From: Candidatus Harpocratesius repetitus
GTDB lineage: Archaea > Asgardarchaeota > Lokiarchaeia > Sigyniarchaeales > Promethearchaeaceae
NCBI GenBank assembly: GCA_021498095.1
Contig: JAIZWK010000001.1
Coordinates: forward strand, 1,112,448 to 1,176,447
Length of the DNA: 64,000 nt
Reading direction: 5' to 3'
Below are positions 27,901 to 36,216 of this stretch, in pieces. The notes under the pieces were generated by a model that ran no database searches, had not been told where the DNA came from, and saw only the letters and a program-made list of their open reading frames with translations. Each line of letters starts with the position of its first letter. Within the stretch, counting starts at the first letter, position 1. The translations under genes were made by a program, and so were the position numbers.

Positions 27901-28115
27901 TTATTTCTAAGATAATCAGTCAAACGTTCCATTCGAATTGTGCGAGATCTTAATCCAAATATTAATCGTAAAGCGTCTAAGAACAAGCTTTTTCCAGATC
28001 CATTTTTTCCTGTTAAAACTGTGATTCCATCGGGTAACGAAACTGAAACATTGTCATATAGTAAGAAATTATCAATTTTTATATTTTTAATTAGTCCTAA
28101 TGCATTTGTTACCAT
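24942..28115 (-). CDS. SMC-family ATPase, SMC5/6-like, 1057 aa
   Basis: Full SMC layout. Head-N has Walker A GKNGSGKS (about 35-42). A coiled coil spans about 190-450, a hinge about 460-640 (VIGPIYQLLDVQPHHEKWRD; NVLID), and a second coil about 650-930. Head-C has signature SSGQKQ (about 958) and Walker B ITAIDEFDRGLDP (about 982). The end SPQFILVAPDISLKEMTEGM is like the SMC5 terminus, and the D/E pair is intact. No zinc hook (CxxC) lies in the hinge, so it is not Rad50. It should be a DNA-entrapping ATPase working with the downstream winged-helix proteins. Canonical chromosomal SMC is the alternative, but the signature differs from LSGGE. Confidence 0.88.
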   Translation of the reverse strand: MVTNALGLIKNIKIDNFLLYDNVSVSLPDGITVLTGKNGSGKSLFLDALRLIFGLRSRTIRMERLTDYLRNKEKEATIEISLRNPQGIDEKQRILHSKNLKFNKKYLWNEEVKIRRKIHPAGRTTFYIYNPDNRKFDKLSGADVKDLLEAYSNVGIDANDELVFVPAEDFLAFINDSPENRYNIFMGKLGLKKIEEKYKMIIKNLKTKREEKGDLEQKISQKKLENSKLEILHRQWLEKQEKQKELKKTSKLLEYADLIEIQKKINKNNRDLNQNQEKLKEFQKNLSKEEKKLKEISVKYNEFNEIFVNKKKKLKKGTEIYNQIKGSKSALSNQEAKINRELQKFSKEKKIKETKISELKLKINNIKRTTKEKDILSEYNNRLAELNSQKKELENKIEIIENKIKKRNNEIIIEFDKKEKHLRKTRRDLENKKRELSAEEQSRDKKGSGKQNRRVLIAQLFKDQIKKANLHKKVIGPIYQLLDVQPHHEKWRDAASLSLNNILFDFVALDKDSFDRLHELRKSTNDFRRISIGYLDPQNLPQRVFITDGKINTIRKESGRDVEFVHKVLVGDQNAIYYARIHSGGDNVLIDETNAKFILEMSLKYRFQFMSIDGFSYRSKEGSTRSPGQSKLIVSIGEKLTDTNSMIKNIQQQLIDLERDLKSLSNQRRNALRTDKNIQNLHQKRDEILKQIGKLEDQITKVEQAKHEKDPNRLIKNFNHQIEQIKKELEKLDNSTQLKEKELESILEELETQENKLHEFESKFLDLKKEVEKSEKEKAEWEEKVRDQKESVNEIKNEIYEIEAFLKQTQNILVKLNNEREILEEKFKGQKIPEKIPEKIILKDRVQRLSNEIKKMKITDEDEELYQQSKAFIASLQEKIKEYTKSIDSLEKEGKEWSEKISYTVTEKVDHVNSLFKEILNSIGADGTIEINEESNIPKLIIHTQFGLEEPRPIAQHSSGQKQAGIIALVLALQTQSVTPITAIDEFDRGLDPVSKRNLILQIPNMISRAMELKESDFTGKISPQFILVAPDISLKEMTEGMNYITCVKTKNNTVIA

Positions 28116-28194
28116 TTATACTTCCTTCCTGTTTTTTTTTTGATTCTTTTCTTAATTTATATTTGTTTTTATTTTATTGTTAATAGACAAAAAA

Positions 28195-29178
28195 CTAAGA
28201 TTCACCTGATAAAACATCGTAATCAGCATTGAAGTTATAATTTTCTTTATTCTCTGATTCAGAATCGATAGAAGAATCTTCTTTATTATTGATTTTTGAA
28301 ATTGATTTTATTGCTTCCATTAAAATTTTGAGGGAGAATTCAATTTTTTCATGTTTATCTTTTCTATTTGCATAACTTCGTAAAACTGCAATTTGAAAGA
28401 CACGTTCGATATCAGCTCCAGTCATTGAAGTTGATGCCCTAAGTACTCCTGATTTATTTTCATCATCATTTAAATTAATATTCACATCAAAATTATCATT
28501 TTCACGCAATTTTTGAAGGAAATGTTCGATTAATTGAAAACGCATTTCATCAGATGGAGGTGGGAAATCAATTTTAAATGTAAAACGCCTCCACACCGCT
28601 TTATCTAGTTGATTTGGATGATTTGTAGCTCCAATAATTCCCAAAGGAAGTTTTTTTTCTAAAACCAAATCCAATTCTTGTAAAAATGAAATTACCATCC
28701 TTTTGATTTCTCCGACATCGCTTTTATTTGCCCGTTCACTTGAAATAGCATCTATTTCATCAAAGAAAAGAATAATCGGATTTTTTGTTCGAGCATACAT
28801 TTCTGCTTGTCGTAAAAGATTTTTTACGCGATTAAGAGATTCTCCTAAAAGTGAACCAATCAAAGCATTCGAAAAAACAACAATAATTGGGATTTTGTAT
28901 TCCTTTGCAAATGCTTTTGCTAAAGTGGTTTTTCCTGTTCCAGGAGGCCCAACTAGTAATGCAGAAAAAATTATTGGAATAGGGAATTCAATAAAGGTTG
29001 AATCTTTTGAATAATCGTTTAACGCCTTAAAAAAAGAATTCAAATAGGTTTTTTGTTCATCTAAACCTAATAATTCGTCTTTTTTAATTTTAATATCATT
29101 TGGCATATATATTTCCCCAAACTGCCCTAAATATTGTTCTATTTTTGCTTTAATGCTAGTATAATCTTCTGGTTTCAT
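28195..29178 (-). CDS. AAA+ ATPase of the meiotic/Vps4-like type, 327 aa
   Basis: Single AAA module. Walker A is GPPGTGKTTLAKA near residue 77, Walker B IILFFDEIDAIS, sensor 1 GATNHPNQLDKAVWRRF (with a paired Arg-Arg finger), and sensor 2/helical lid SMTGADIERVFQIAVL. A short N-terminal domain of about 45 residues precedes it, and an acidic, disordered tail of about 45 residues ends it. Such AAA proteins remodel or disassemble protein complexes as hexamers. It lies 79 bp upstream of the SMC gene on the same strand, which suggests it loads or unloads that complex. There is no MIT domain, so it is not the ESCRT Vps4. Confidence 0.86.
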   Translation of the reverse strand: MKPEDYTSIKAKIEQYLGQFGEIYMPNDIKIKKDELLGLDEQKTYLNSFFKALNDYSKDSTFIEFPIPIIFSALLVGPPGTGKTTLAKAFAKEYKIPIIVVFSNALIGSLLGESLNRVKNLLRQAEMYARTKNPIILFFDEIDAISSERANKSDVGEIKRMVISFLQELDLVLEKKLPLGIIGATNHPNQLDKAVWRRFTFKIDFPPPSDEMRFQLIEHFLQKLRENDNFDVNINLNDDENKSGVLRASTSMTGADIERVFQIAVLRSYANRKDKHEKIEFSLKILMEAIKSISKINNKEDSSIDSESENKENYNFNADYDVLSGES

Positions 29179-29220
29179 TCTGATTTCTCTCTAATGCGTT
29201 GTTTCAAAGGATGATTTTAA

Positions 29221-29448
29221 ACAAAAATCGAAAATGGTAAAGAAATAGAGTGTGATCGAACTCTTGAAATAAAAAATACACCATTTGATAAAAAATTTTC
29301 GCTAAGTTTAGAAAGAATGTATGGTATTGTGAGATGTAATAATAATAGACAACCTTTTGCTTATAAAATGAAAAAATTTAAGAAGCTGGATAAGATCTCG
29401 AATATATTTTCATATTTACTAATTGACCTTAATATTTTTGCAGATTGA
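29221..29448 (+). other. Open stretch without start codon, possible gene remnant
   Basis: 75 sense codons without a stop between 29221 and TGA 29446-29448, encoding a natural-looking sequence (EIECDRTLEIKNTPFDKKFS ... QPFAYKMKKFKKLDKIS). No ATG occurs before codon 34, and the upstream frame is closed at 29218. It lies opposite the SMC operon, inside the 334-bp gap between its two halves. The rest of that gap (29179-29512) shows nothing else. Confidence 0.3.
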
Positions 29449-29512
29449 TAATAATATTTTAAAGTTTTTTTCCTAATGTCATCTTTGAAAAAAAAGAAAA
29501 TTATTAATGAAA

Positions 29513-31198
29513 TTACAAATCGATTTCTTGAGCTAATTTGATAAGTAAATTATTAATAATTTCGTTTTCGCTACCTATATATTCAAAAATGTCTCGTCCC
29601 TCTTTAAGTCCGCTTTTAACAACACTTTTTTTAAGATTTAGAAATATAGGATAAGATAATATTCGTTTCAAACGCGCGATCAATCTCATTTTAAGTTCCA
29701 TTTGATTAAAAAATTTAAATAATTGGTTGTGCTCTATTAAAGAATCAAATTCTTCTATTGATTCTGAAGATAATCCTATAGTCATCGATTTTATTGCAAA
29801 TATTTTATAAATAATATAGCTGAAAAAACCTGCGATTTTGTTTGTCAGACTAGTCGAAAGGTTGTCTTTTCTTTCAAAAGAGATTTTTGCCAAATATAAT
29901 TGGTATAATGTTTCTGAGTTAAGTAGTGGTATATATTTAATACCATTTTTATCATTAAGACTTTCATACATTAGTCCTTTTTCCTTTAATATAACAGCAA
30001 GTTGAGGACCTATAATATAAAAATCATAATCTTGATTTTCATATGGTTCATCTAATAAAGAATTTATTTCTTCAATTTCGTGTGGATTTTGATTTTCAAT
30101 TAATTGTCCGGCAGGAATAAAACCAATTGCTTCAAGAATATAATTACTTCTTGCTCGAATACTTTTAGCAATATTTGAAATGAATATTTCATTAACTAAA
30201 CGAAGAAATACTCCCGGATATTCGTTATTTCCAAAGTGAACAAATCGTGGATGAGTATTTAATGCTTGAGTTACACGTTCAAAGAATTCTCTCAAATTGT
30301 GGGTAATTATTGTTAGTTTTTTTGTGATTCTTGAATCATCTTGAGTATTAGGGCTGCTGATCATCTCAAGTTGAAGAGGAAAAAACTCTGATTCAAGTAA
30401 TAATTTCTCAAAATTCTCTTTTTGTGAACCTAGATTTGGAAAAAGATGGTCTGTTAATTTTTTAACAATATCTGTTAATTTATGTTTATTGGATGAAGCT
30501 AATTCTGTACTTTCAAGAATGTGAATATAATAATCAAGAAATTTCAAAATTTCGCGAATATTGCGTAACTCTATATCATAATCAAAGTTTTGTTGATATA
30601 ATTGAGAAATACAAACACGATAATATTCTTTTAAAAATAATCTCATGAATTCAGCACTTTTTGATATATGACCAACCCTGAAATTTTCAATATTTTTCTC
30701 AATGATCTTTAAATAATATGTATATAAACACTCATTGAAATATCCATTAATTGTATCTTTAATTTGGTTCTGTGTTAAATGAGAACTTGAAGTTCCTTGA
30801 ATTAATTCTGAAATGTACATTTTTATGGAAACAAAAAATGAGTTTAAGGTTATTTTTACATGTTCAGTTTGTAAAATTTTATCTGAATTAAGATTTTTTG
30901 ATTGATATTCATTTTTTCTCTTCAAATTTATGTTTCGATCAAGTCGTAATAATAAATTTTTTTGTAATTTTTCAATTTGTTCCAATGTAGCAGTAAAATT
31001 ATCATTATTTGAATTTGTAGAACTAATGATTTGAACAATTTTTTTTCTAAGATTTGGATTTACTTCGAGGATTAAAGTCAAGTCTCGCAAAAATGAATTG
31101 AATACTGATTTAATCATTTCAGGTATTTCAAGAAATCTATTAATATCATAAAACCATCTATCATTATCATTTCTTCCATTATAATTTTGGCTTAGCAT
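29513..31198 (-). CDS. Unrecognised large helical protein of the SMC/AAA locus, 561 aa
   Basis: All-helical character, rich in Leu/Ile/Asn/Phe, with no membrane segment, cysteine cluster or nucleotide-binding loop. Notable blocks are NRFLEIPEMIKSVFNSFLRD at the start, DDSRITKKLTIITHNLREFF in the middle, and SLTNKIAGFFSYIIYKIFAI near 460. It is third in a three-gene run (23-bp spacing) and is separated from the AAA gene by 334 bp. No function can be assigned. A helical scaffold or loader is only a guess. Confidence 0.72.
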   Translation of the reverse strand: MLSQNYNGRNDNDRWFYDINRFLEIPEMIKSVFNSFLRDLTLILEVNPNLRKKIVQIISSTNSNNDNFTATLEQIEKLQKNLLLRLDRNINLKRKNEYQSKNLNSDKILQTEHVKITLNSFFVSIKMYISELIQGTSSSHLTQNQIKDTINGYFNECLYTYYLKIIEKNIENFRVGHISKSAEFMRLFLKEYYRVCISQLYQQNFDYDIELRNIREILKFLDYYIHILESTELASSNKHKLTDIVKKLTDHLFPNLGSQKENFEKLLLESEFFPLQLEMISSPNTQDDSRITKKLTIITHNLREFFERVTQALNTHPRFVHFGNNEYPGVFLRLVNEIFISNIAKSIRARSNYILEAIGFIPAGQLIENQNPHEIEEINSLLDEPYENQDYDFYIIGPQLAVILKEKGLMYESLNDKNGIKYIPLLNSETLYQLYLAKISFERKDNLSTSLTNKIAGFFSYIIYKIFAIKSMTIGLSSESIEEFDSLIEHNQLFKFFNQMELKMRLIARLKRILSYPIFLNLKKSVVKSGLKEGRDIFEYIGSENEIINNLLIKLAQEIDL

Positions 31199-31221
31199 TT
31201 ATATTCCTCCATACTGTTTTA

Positions 31222-32493
31222 CTAAGATTCTTTCTCAACTCCAGCAGTAAGATCTGCTAAAAGATTTTCCACATCTACTAAGATTGGTATGTTAATTCTT
31301 ATTTTTTCACCCAATTTCCATTGATTTACAGATGGAATTCGAGTTGCTAGTTGTTTTAATAACTTTCGAATATTAATTTCATCTGCTGGATTAATTACAC
31401 TTTTCTTTTCTTGATTCTCTATTTGAGAATCTATCTCAGCAGAAATATATTTCATCCAAGCAGGTCCTCCAACCACATATGATACACATTTAACCAAAGG
31501 TATTGCATAAATTTCGATTATTTCATCAAATACCCATGATTTTGGAATAATTTGCATAGTAGAATCAAAACCTTGATTTTCCATAAGTTCACGATTATTT
31601 CCATAACGCTCAAATGGTTCTGTTATGGAAACTTGGGATGCTAACAAGAATAATAACGCAATTTGTGTTGTTATACCGATAATCAAATTTTTATTTAGAC
31701 GCTCTCTTTCATAAGAGCAAAAATGAGCTAGAATTATCGCCGAAAATAAATTAATATCAAATATAACATCATTTTCAAATTCATATCTCCCCTCGTCATT
31801 TTTATAAAGAATATTATATGCTTTTAATAACTCCATTATATCAGATGGAAATTGATAATATATTTTCGTTATTCTATTTCCCGTTTTTGGATCTATCTCA
31901 GATTTCTTAATTTCTTGTAGATGTAAATATTTAATCAATCTTTGTACTTTGTTATCCAGTTTTGTTGCTGAACTCTGAAATAAATTCTGAAGAGTGGATT
32001 CAGACACAACTAAATACTTCGAAGATTTAAAAGCTAAGATAATTTTACTAAGAAGTTGCTCTTCTTCTTGTTTCATAACAGCTTTTGTAGAAGGTGAAAC
32101 TAAAAAAAGAATAAATTCTCGAATAGTTGCTCTTTGAATTCGAAGTAAGCGAATATTATTGGAAAAATCATCAATTAAAAAAAGGGATTCAATTAGGTGT
32201 TTAATTGTTGAAATAAAGTCTTCTTTTAAAGGAAAAAACCGATCAGCTAAAGTTTCAATGATTTTAATAAAACCTTGACCATTCTGATTTAAAAGAGCAG
32301 GAAGTGTTGTGTCCCAAAATCTCAATTCAACATTATTTACATTGTTCGGTCTGAGTGGCGAAGTATTTATAAAATAATTATTTGATTTTAGTTTTTCTAG
32401 CACTTTTTGAGAAGCTTGATTTAAGTTTTGAAGTAATTCATTCCATTCTTGTGTTGTAAAAATATCTTTAAAATTAATGCCCATATTAATCAC
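31222..32493 (-). CDS. Unrecognised protein of the SMC/AAA locus, 423 aa
   Basis: Mostly helical. Segments include FTTQEWNELLQNLNQASQKV at the start and a charged region with a probable winged helix at about 160-220 (NKVQRLIKYLHLQEIKKSEI ... KIYYQFPSDI). A hydrophobic stretch (LIIGITTQIALLFLLASQVS, about 265-285) could be a buried helix or a membrane segment. The GTG start (32493) overlaps the preceding stop as GTGA. An ATG at 32484 is an alternative start. No enzyme motif is seen. Confidence 0.7.
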   Translation of the reverse strand: MINMGINFKDIFTTQEWNELLQNLNQASQKVLEKLKSNNYFINTSPLRPNNVNNVELRFWDTTLPALLNQNGQGFIKIIETLADRFFPLKEDFISTIKHLIESLFLIDDFSNNIRLLRIQRATIREFILFLVSPSTKAVMKQEEEQLLSKIILAFKSSKYLVVSESTLQNLFQSSATKLDNKVQRLIKYLHLQEIKKSEIDPKTGNRITKIYYQFPSDIMELLKAYNILYKNDEGRYEFENDVIFDINLFSAIILAHFCSYERERLNKNLIIGITTQIALLFLLASQVSITEPFERYGNNRELMENQGFDSTMQIIPKSWVFDEIIEIYAIPLVKCVSYVVGGPAWMKYISAEIDSQIENQEKKSVINPADEINIRKLLKQLATRIPSVNQWKLGEKIRINIPILVDVENLLADLTAGVEKES

Positions 32494-33689
32494 TCTTCTG
32501 ATGTTTCTGAATCGCTAAAATCTTCATTCGATTCTGATCTATTTTTTTTAAGTAATCGTTCTAAGGAAAATTGATGATAAACAATTTCGATTTTATTTAA
32601 ATCCAATTCTTTATAAATTTCTTTGTTTGTTATGTATTCTCCCAATAGATCTCTTGTAAGTTTTAAATAATTTCTTGGACCATTTACTCCTAATTGATTC
32701 ACAAAGTCTGTAAATTCTTTCTTAGAATTATCAGAAAAATATGCTTGATATTCTCTTTCGGCTTTTTCTTTTATTTTCTTAAATTCCCAGTTCAATTTTA
32801 GAATTTTATCTAAAGCTAATATATATTCTTGATGATTATCGGAATAAGTATCAGAAGAGATTAATTCAACCAAATCTTCATTAAAATCATCGTTATTATC
32901 AATAATATATTGGATTATATTTTCGTTTCTTTTTTCTTTTAAAATTGATTTTACAATTCCATCCACTTTACGAGAGTTTTCGAAATAATAGGGAAAAATC
33001 TTTACTAACAGATTTTTAATGGAATTTAAATACTCATCGATATAATCTTTTATTTTATGAATATTATATTCTGCGAAGAATAGTGGTTCAAGAATTAAAT
33101 TCATTTCACGAATTACTTCAAAAGTTTCTTTAGGAAAAAGTAGAAGATCATCTCCATCAATATTGTGGATATTTAAAATATTATGTATTACTGGATATTT
33201 CCTGCACCGGACATTTTCTAGTTCAAATGTTTGCTGTTTTATTAATAATTTTTTTCTTTTCCATTCTTTGAAAAAAGAACCTAAAGCATTAGCAAGATCT
33301 TCAGGATAATAATAATATCTTAGGAGGTTATTATTTCCATCTTTAAAAAACATGAACAAATTCCGAAGATATTTTAAACTTTTGGAATCTAAGTATATAT
33401 CTAATGATTCTTTTTTATTATCCGCAAAAAGATGATATTTCCATAAAATTTCTAAAATTGGGCGATCTATTAAAATTAATTCATCAGATTGATCCGTTTT
33501 TTCAAGTTCATAAATATCTATCAAATTACTGATTATTTTCTTTCGATCTTTTAAATTGTTTACCTGGTCAAAAAGTTCATCATGGATTAAAAAAAGATAG
33601 CTGAGCAATTGTCGCTTTTGTTCTGAATTTAAAAGATTTTTTATCAAAGTTGCATCAATTATAGGATCTAAAGTATTGTGTGGTTGCAT
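32490..33689 (-). CDS. Unrecognised first gene of the SMC/AAA locus, 399 aa
   Basis: Helical, acidic-tailed protein (ends SESNEDFSDSETSEE). Parts include an N-terminal helical domain (LLNSEQKRQLLSYLFLIHDE), a middle region with RYYYYPEDLANALGSFFKEW, and long charged helices (IKEKAEREYQAYFSDNSKKE). There is no membrane helix, zinc site or Walker motif. It starts the minus-strand run and overlaps the next gene by 4 nt, which implies coupled translation and a stable complex. The family is not recognised. Confidence 0.7.
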   Translation of the reverse strand: MQPHNTLDPIIDATLIKNLLNSEQKRQLLSYLFLIHDELFDQVNNLKDRKKIISNLIDIYELEKTDQSDELILIDRPILEILWKYHLFADNKKESLDIYLDSKSLKYLRNLFMFFKDGNNNLLRYYYYPEDLANALGSFFKEWKRKKLLIKQQTFELENVRCRKYPVIHNILNIHNIDGDDLLLFPKETFEVIREMNLILEPLFFAEYNIHKIKDYIDEYLNSIKNLLVKIFPYYFENSRKVDGIVKSILKEKRNENIIQYIIDNNDDFNEDLVELISSDTYSDNHQEYILALDKILKLNWEFKKIKEKAEREYQAYFSDNSKKEFTDFVNQLGVNGPRNYLKLTRDLLGEYITNKEIYKELDLNKIEIVYHQFSLERLLKKNRSESNEDFSDSETSEE

Positions 33690-34211
33690 TTAAATCACAA
33701 ATTTTTCAATTATTAATTAATTTTTAAATAACAATTATTTAAAAGATAGTTGTATTGATTTCTGGAAGAAGCTTCTAAAAATTGGTTAGCATTTGATATT
33801 TGAATACTAGATGAATTAACTAAGCTAGTAATATTCAAAATTAATGATCTCATAAAAATTTTTCGTTTTTCTAAAATCTGCAGAAATCCCAATTTATTAT
33901 TTGTTTATCGTCGAATTCTTATACAATAGAAAAATTGAAAATAAAAACATAAAAAAAAGTATAATCAATAAAAGATAACATCTAAATGACTTTTACACCT
34001 TCATGGGAGAAAAATTCATAAATATATGGGCAATATTCATGATTATTTTCACAATCTTGTAATTTAATCTTGTATCCTTTATGTATTATATTTAGTAATA
34101 ATTATTTGCCAATCTTTTGAAATTTGATCATCTCTTTGTAATTCTATGCTTTTTTTGTTTGTACAAGCTTTTTAGGAGAAAAATAGTATATTCTTATTTC
34201 ACCCAGAAAAG
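33690..34211. other. Intergenic region, upstream of the SMC/AAA locus
   Basis: 522 bp of A+T-rich DNA upstream of the first SMC-locus gene, so its promoter must be here. I see TATA-like runs but no distinct operator, repeat or RNA fold that I can support. Confidence 0.5.
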
Positions 34212-34400
34212 ATGAAGAATTTCACCAAGAATGTTTTGAATGAATGCTCTTTACTTATTGAATACAAGTATTTAGAAATACATGAACAAGAAGGAATAAA
34301 AAAAGTGCTTATTACACCAATAGGAAAAGCAGTTTGTAAAGATATTGTTAATAAGGTTGATTTGCATGAAATTCTTTCATTTTTAGAAAAAAAAGAATAA
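34212..34400 (+). CDS. Short winged-helix-like protein or fragment, 62 aa
   Basis: Residues 10-45 read like the second half of a winged helix (LLIEYKYLEIHEQEGIKKVL, wing, ITPIGKAVCKDIVNK), similar in style to helicase or transcription-regulator C-termini. There is no upstream N-terminal half in frame, so it may be a remnant. AGGAGA about 40 bases upstream is too far to act as its ribosome-binding site. Confidence 0.45.
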   Translation: MKNFTKNVLNECSLLIEYKYLEIHEQEGIKKVLITPIGKAVCKDIVNKVDLHEILSFLEKKE

Positions 34401-34420
34401 CAATATAGATCTTTTGAAAT

Positions 34421-35584
34421 TTATAGGCAATGTACTCCTTCAGAAGGCGTTGATTCATAAATTACAGCACGATAGCCAAATATTTCTTCATATTCTCCTA
34501 GTTTTTTCTTATATTCGCTTAATGCTTCATCTGTGAATAAACCAATCGTACACCCTCCAAATCCTGCTCCGATCATACGGGATCCCAGGCAGCCTTTTAT
34601 TGAGATGGCAGTTTCAACCAACCAATCAAGTTCCTTGCAACTTACTTCATAATCGTCCCTTAAACTTGCATGAGATTCATTTAAAAGTTTTCCAAATGAT
34701 TCAAAATCATTGGAAGTGAGGAATTCTTTTGCTTTTTTCACTCTTTCATTTTCCAAAATGACATGTCTTGCTCGTTTTTTGATATTTTCTGGAATTAATG
34801 CCTTCATTTTTTCAAGATCTTCTAATGAGAAATCTCTTAATGATTTTTTCTGATCTGATGAATTAAGTATTTTTACTGCCTCAGCACATTCATTAACACG
34901 TTCATTGTATTTTGATTGACTTAATTTATGAAGCACATTTGAATTCGTAATAATCAAATGGTAAGGTGCAAAATTGCATGGAATTAATTCATATTTGAGT
35001 GAGCGACAATCCAAAAACATGCATGTGTTTTTTTGAGCTAAAAGTGAAATATATTGATCCATGATTCCACATTGAACTTCTACAACTTCATGTTCTGCTT
35101 GTTGGCAAACTTTTGCAAGTTCTGTATTTGAAATGTTAAGTGAATATAGTTCTTTTATCGCAAATGCAACCGCAACTTCTAATGCTGCTGAAGAAGATAA
35201 TCCAACTCCTTGAGGAATATTCCCAGCGAAGGTGATTCGAATTCCACCAATATTATATCCTTTTTTATGTAAAATTTTTGCAACTCCCATTGGATAATTA
35301 AACCAATTATCTTTACTTCTTCCAAAATCACTATAAAGTGCAACCATTTTTTGATCGAAATCAATAGAAAATACTGCAATTACTGAAGAGTCTGGAATTT
35401 TTGAGACAGCAACAGTTATTCCCATATCAATGGCCATTGGTAATACAAAACCTTCGGAATAATCTGTATGTTCTCCAATCAAATTTATTCTTCCAGGAGC
35501 AAAAACAATAATTTCTGGATCGCAACCAAATATTTCTTGATGTTTTTTTCTTACTATTTCTGTTTCCATATATCTTTTCCCCAC
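34421..35584 (-). CDS. galK: Galactokinase
   Basis: GHMP kinase of 387 aa that phosphorylates galactose at C1 (Leloir pathway). The galactokinase signature is GRINLIGEHTDYSEGFVLPM near residue 28. The ATP loop is GNIPQGVGLSSSAALEVAVA near 120, the catalytic-Asp region CGIMDQYIS, and GHMP motif 3 GAGFGGCTIGLF near 340. All are intact and the length is usual. No other gal gene is adjacent. A related sugar specificity (N-acetylgalactosamine) cannot be excluded by eye. Confidence 0.93.
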   Translation of the reverse strand: MGKRYMETEIVRKKHQEIFGCDPEIIVFAPGRINLIGEHTDYSEGFVLPMAIDMGITVAVSKIPDSSVIAVFSIDFDQKMVALYSDFGRSKDNWFNYPMGVAKILHKKGYNIGGIRITFAGNIPQGVGLSSSAALEVAVAFAIKELYSLNISNTELAKVCQQAEHEVVEVQCGIMDQYISLLAQKNTCMFLDCRSLKYELIPCNFAPYHLIITNSNVLHKLSQSKYNERVNECAEAVKILNSSDQKKSLRDFSLEDLEKMKALIPENIKKRARHVILENERVKKAKEFLTSNDFESFGKLLNESHASLRDDYEVSCKELDWLVETAISIKGCLGSRMIGAGFGGCTIGLFTDEALSEYKKKLGEYEEIFGYRAVIYESTPSEGVHCL

Positions 35585-35688
35585 ATAATCTTTATTTTAA
35601 ATGATTAAATAGTTTTCTTCTTTAAATATTGTAGGAAAATTAGATTTAACTAAAAAGAGAAAGAATAAAAAAGAAATTGAGCTAGAAT

Positions 35689-36123
35689 TTAATGATTCAT
35701 ATCAGCAACAAATGAATCAAATACTTTTTGAATGCGATCGGCTGTTGGTCCTCGACCTTCTACACCTTTTTCTGTAATAATTACTTTTCCACCTAGGATA
35801 CTAATTGAATTATCATCACTTATTTTAATTGTCTCTCCTGGTAATACTTTTCGTAAACGTGCTGCCAATTCTTCCATTGGAAATGGTTCTCCTTCAATTG
35901 TAAAAGAAACCCACTTATTTCCATGAATAAAAATTGTTCCTAGTTTTCTTTTCTTTTCATTTCGAGCGTTTTCAAGACAAATCGTATGCGTCATATCAAT
36001 TCCTATTAACCTTCCAGTGTAAAAATGGGCTGGGTATTCATGTTCAAGAATTACTTTAACCATTGATTGCAAGGCATTAGCGATTTGTTTATTGAATTCC
36101 CGCGCTGCCGTTGAACTGCTCAT
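35689..36123 (-). CDS. Sm-like archaeal protein with C-terminal domain (SmAP3 type), 144 aa
   Basis: An N-terminal Lsm fold of five strands (MVKVILEHEYPAHFYTGRLI, IDMTHTICLENA, KLGTIFIHGNKWVSFTIE) is followed by a second alpha/beta domain of about 60 residues (MEELAARLRKVLPGETIKIS ... DSNSISILGG-like strands). A Sm domain plus C-terminal domain is the SmAP3 layout of archaea, which forms ring oligomers and probably binds RNA. It is monocistronic and divergent from the methyltransferase gene. Confidence 0.82.
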   Translation of the reverse strand: MSSSTAAREFNKQIANALQSMVKVILEHEYPAHFYTGRLIGIDMTHTICLENARNEKKRKLGTIFIHGNKWVSFTIEGEPFPMEELAARLRKVLPGETIKISDDNSISILGGKVIITEKGVEGRGPTADRIQKVFDSFVADMNH

Positions 36124-36216
36124 AGATTATTCTAAGTCAAACTAAATGAAAAACTTTTTGATTCTCCAATTCCTATAATTTTACGCATTACGCATTAGAG
36201 ATGGAGTTATTTTTCA

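Noticed and set aside
24942..28115. Rad50 identity for the SMC gene
   Set aside because: No CxxC zinc hook in the middle, a globular hinge instead, and no Mre11 neighbour.
28195..29178. Vps4 (ESCRT) identity for the AAA gene
   Set aside because: No MIT domain, no ESCRT-III gene nearby, and its genomic partner is an SMC.
22376..33689. Wadjet or Lamassu defence system
   Set aside because: No Toprim (JetD) or effector nuclease motif is visible in any of the eight proteins. A defence role is not excluded, only these types.
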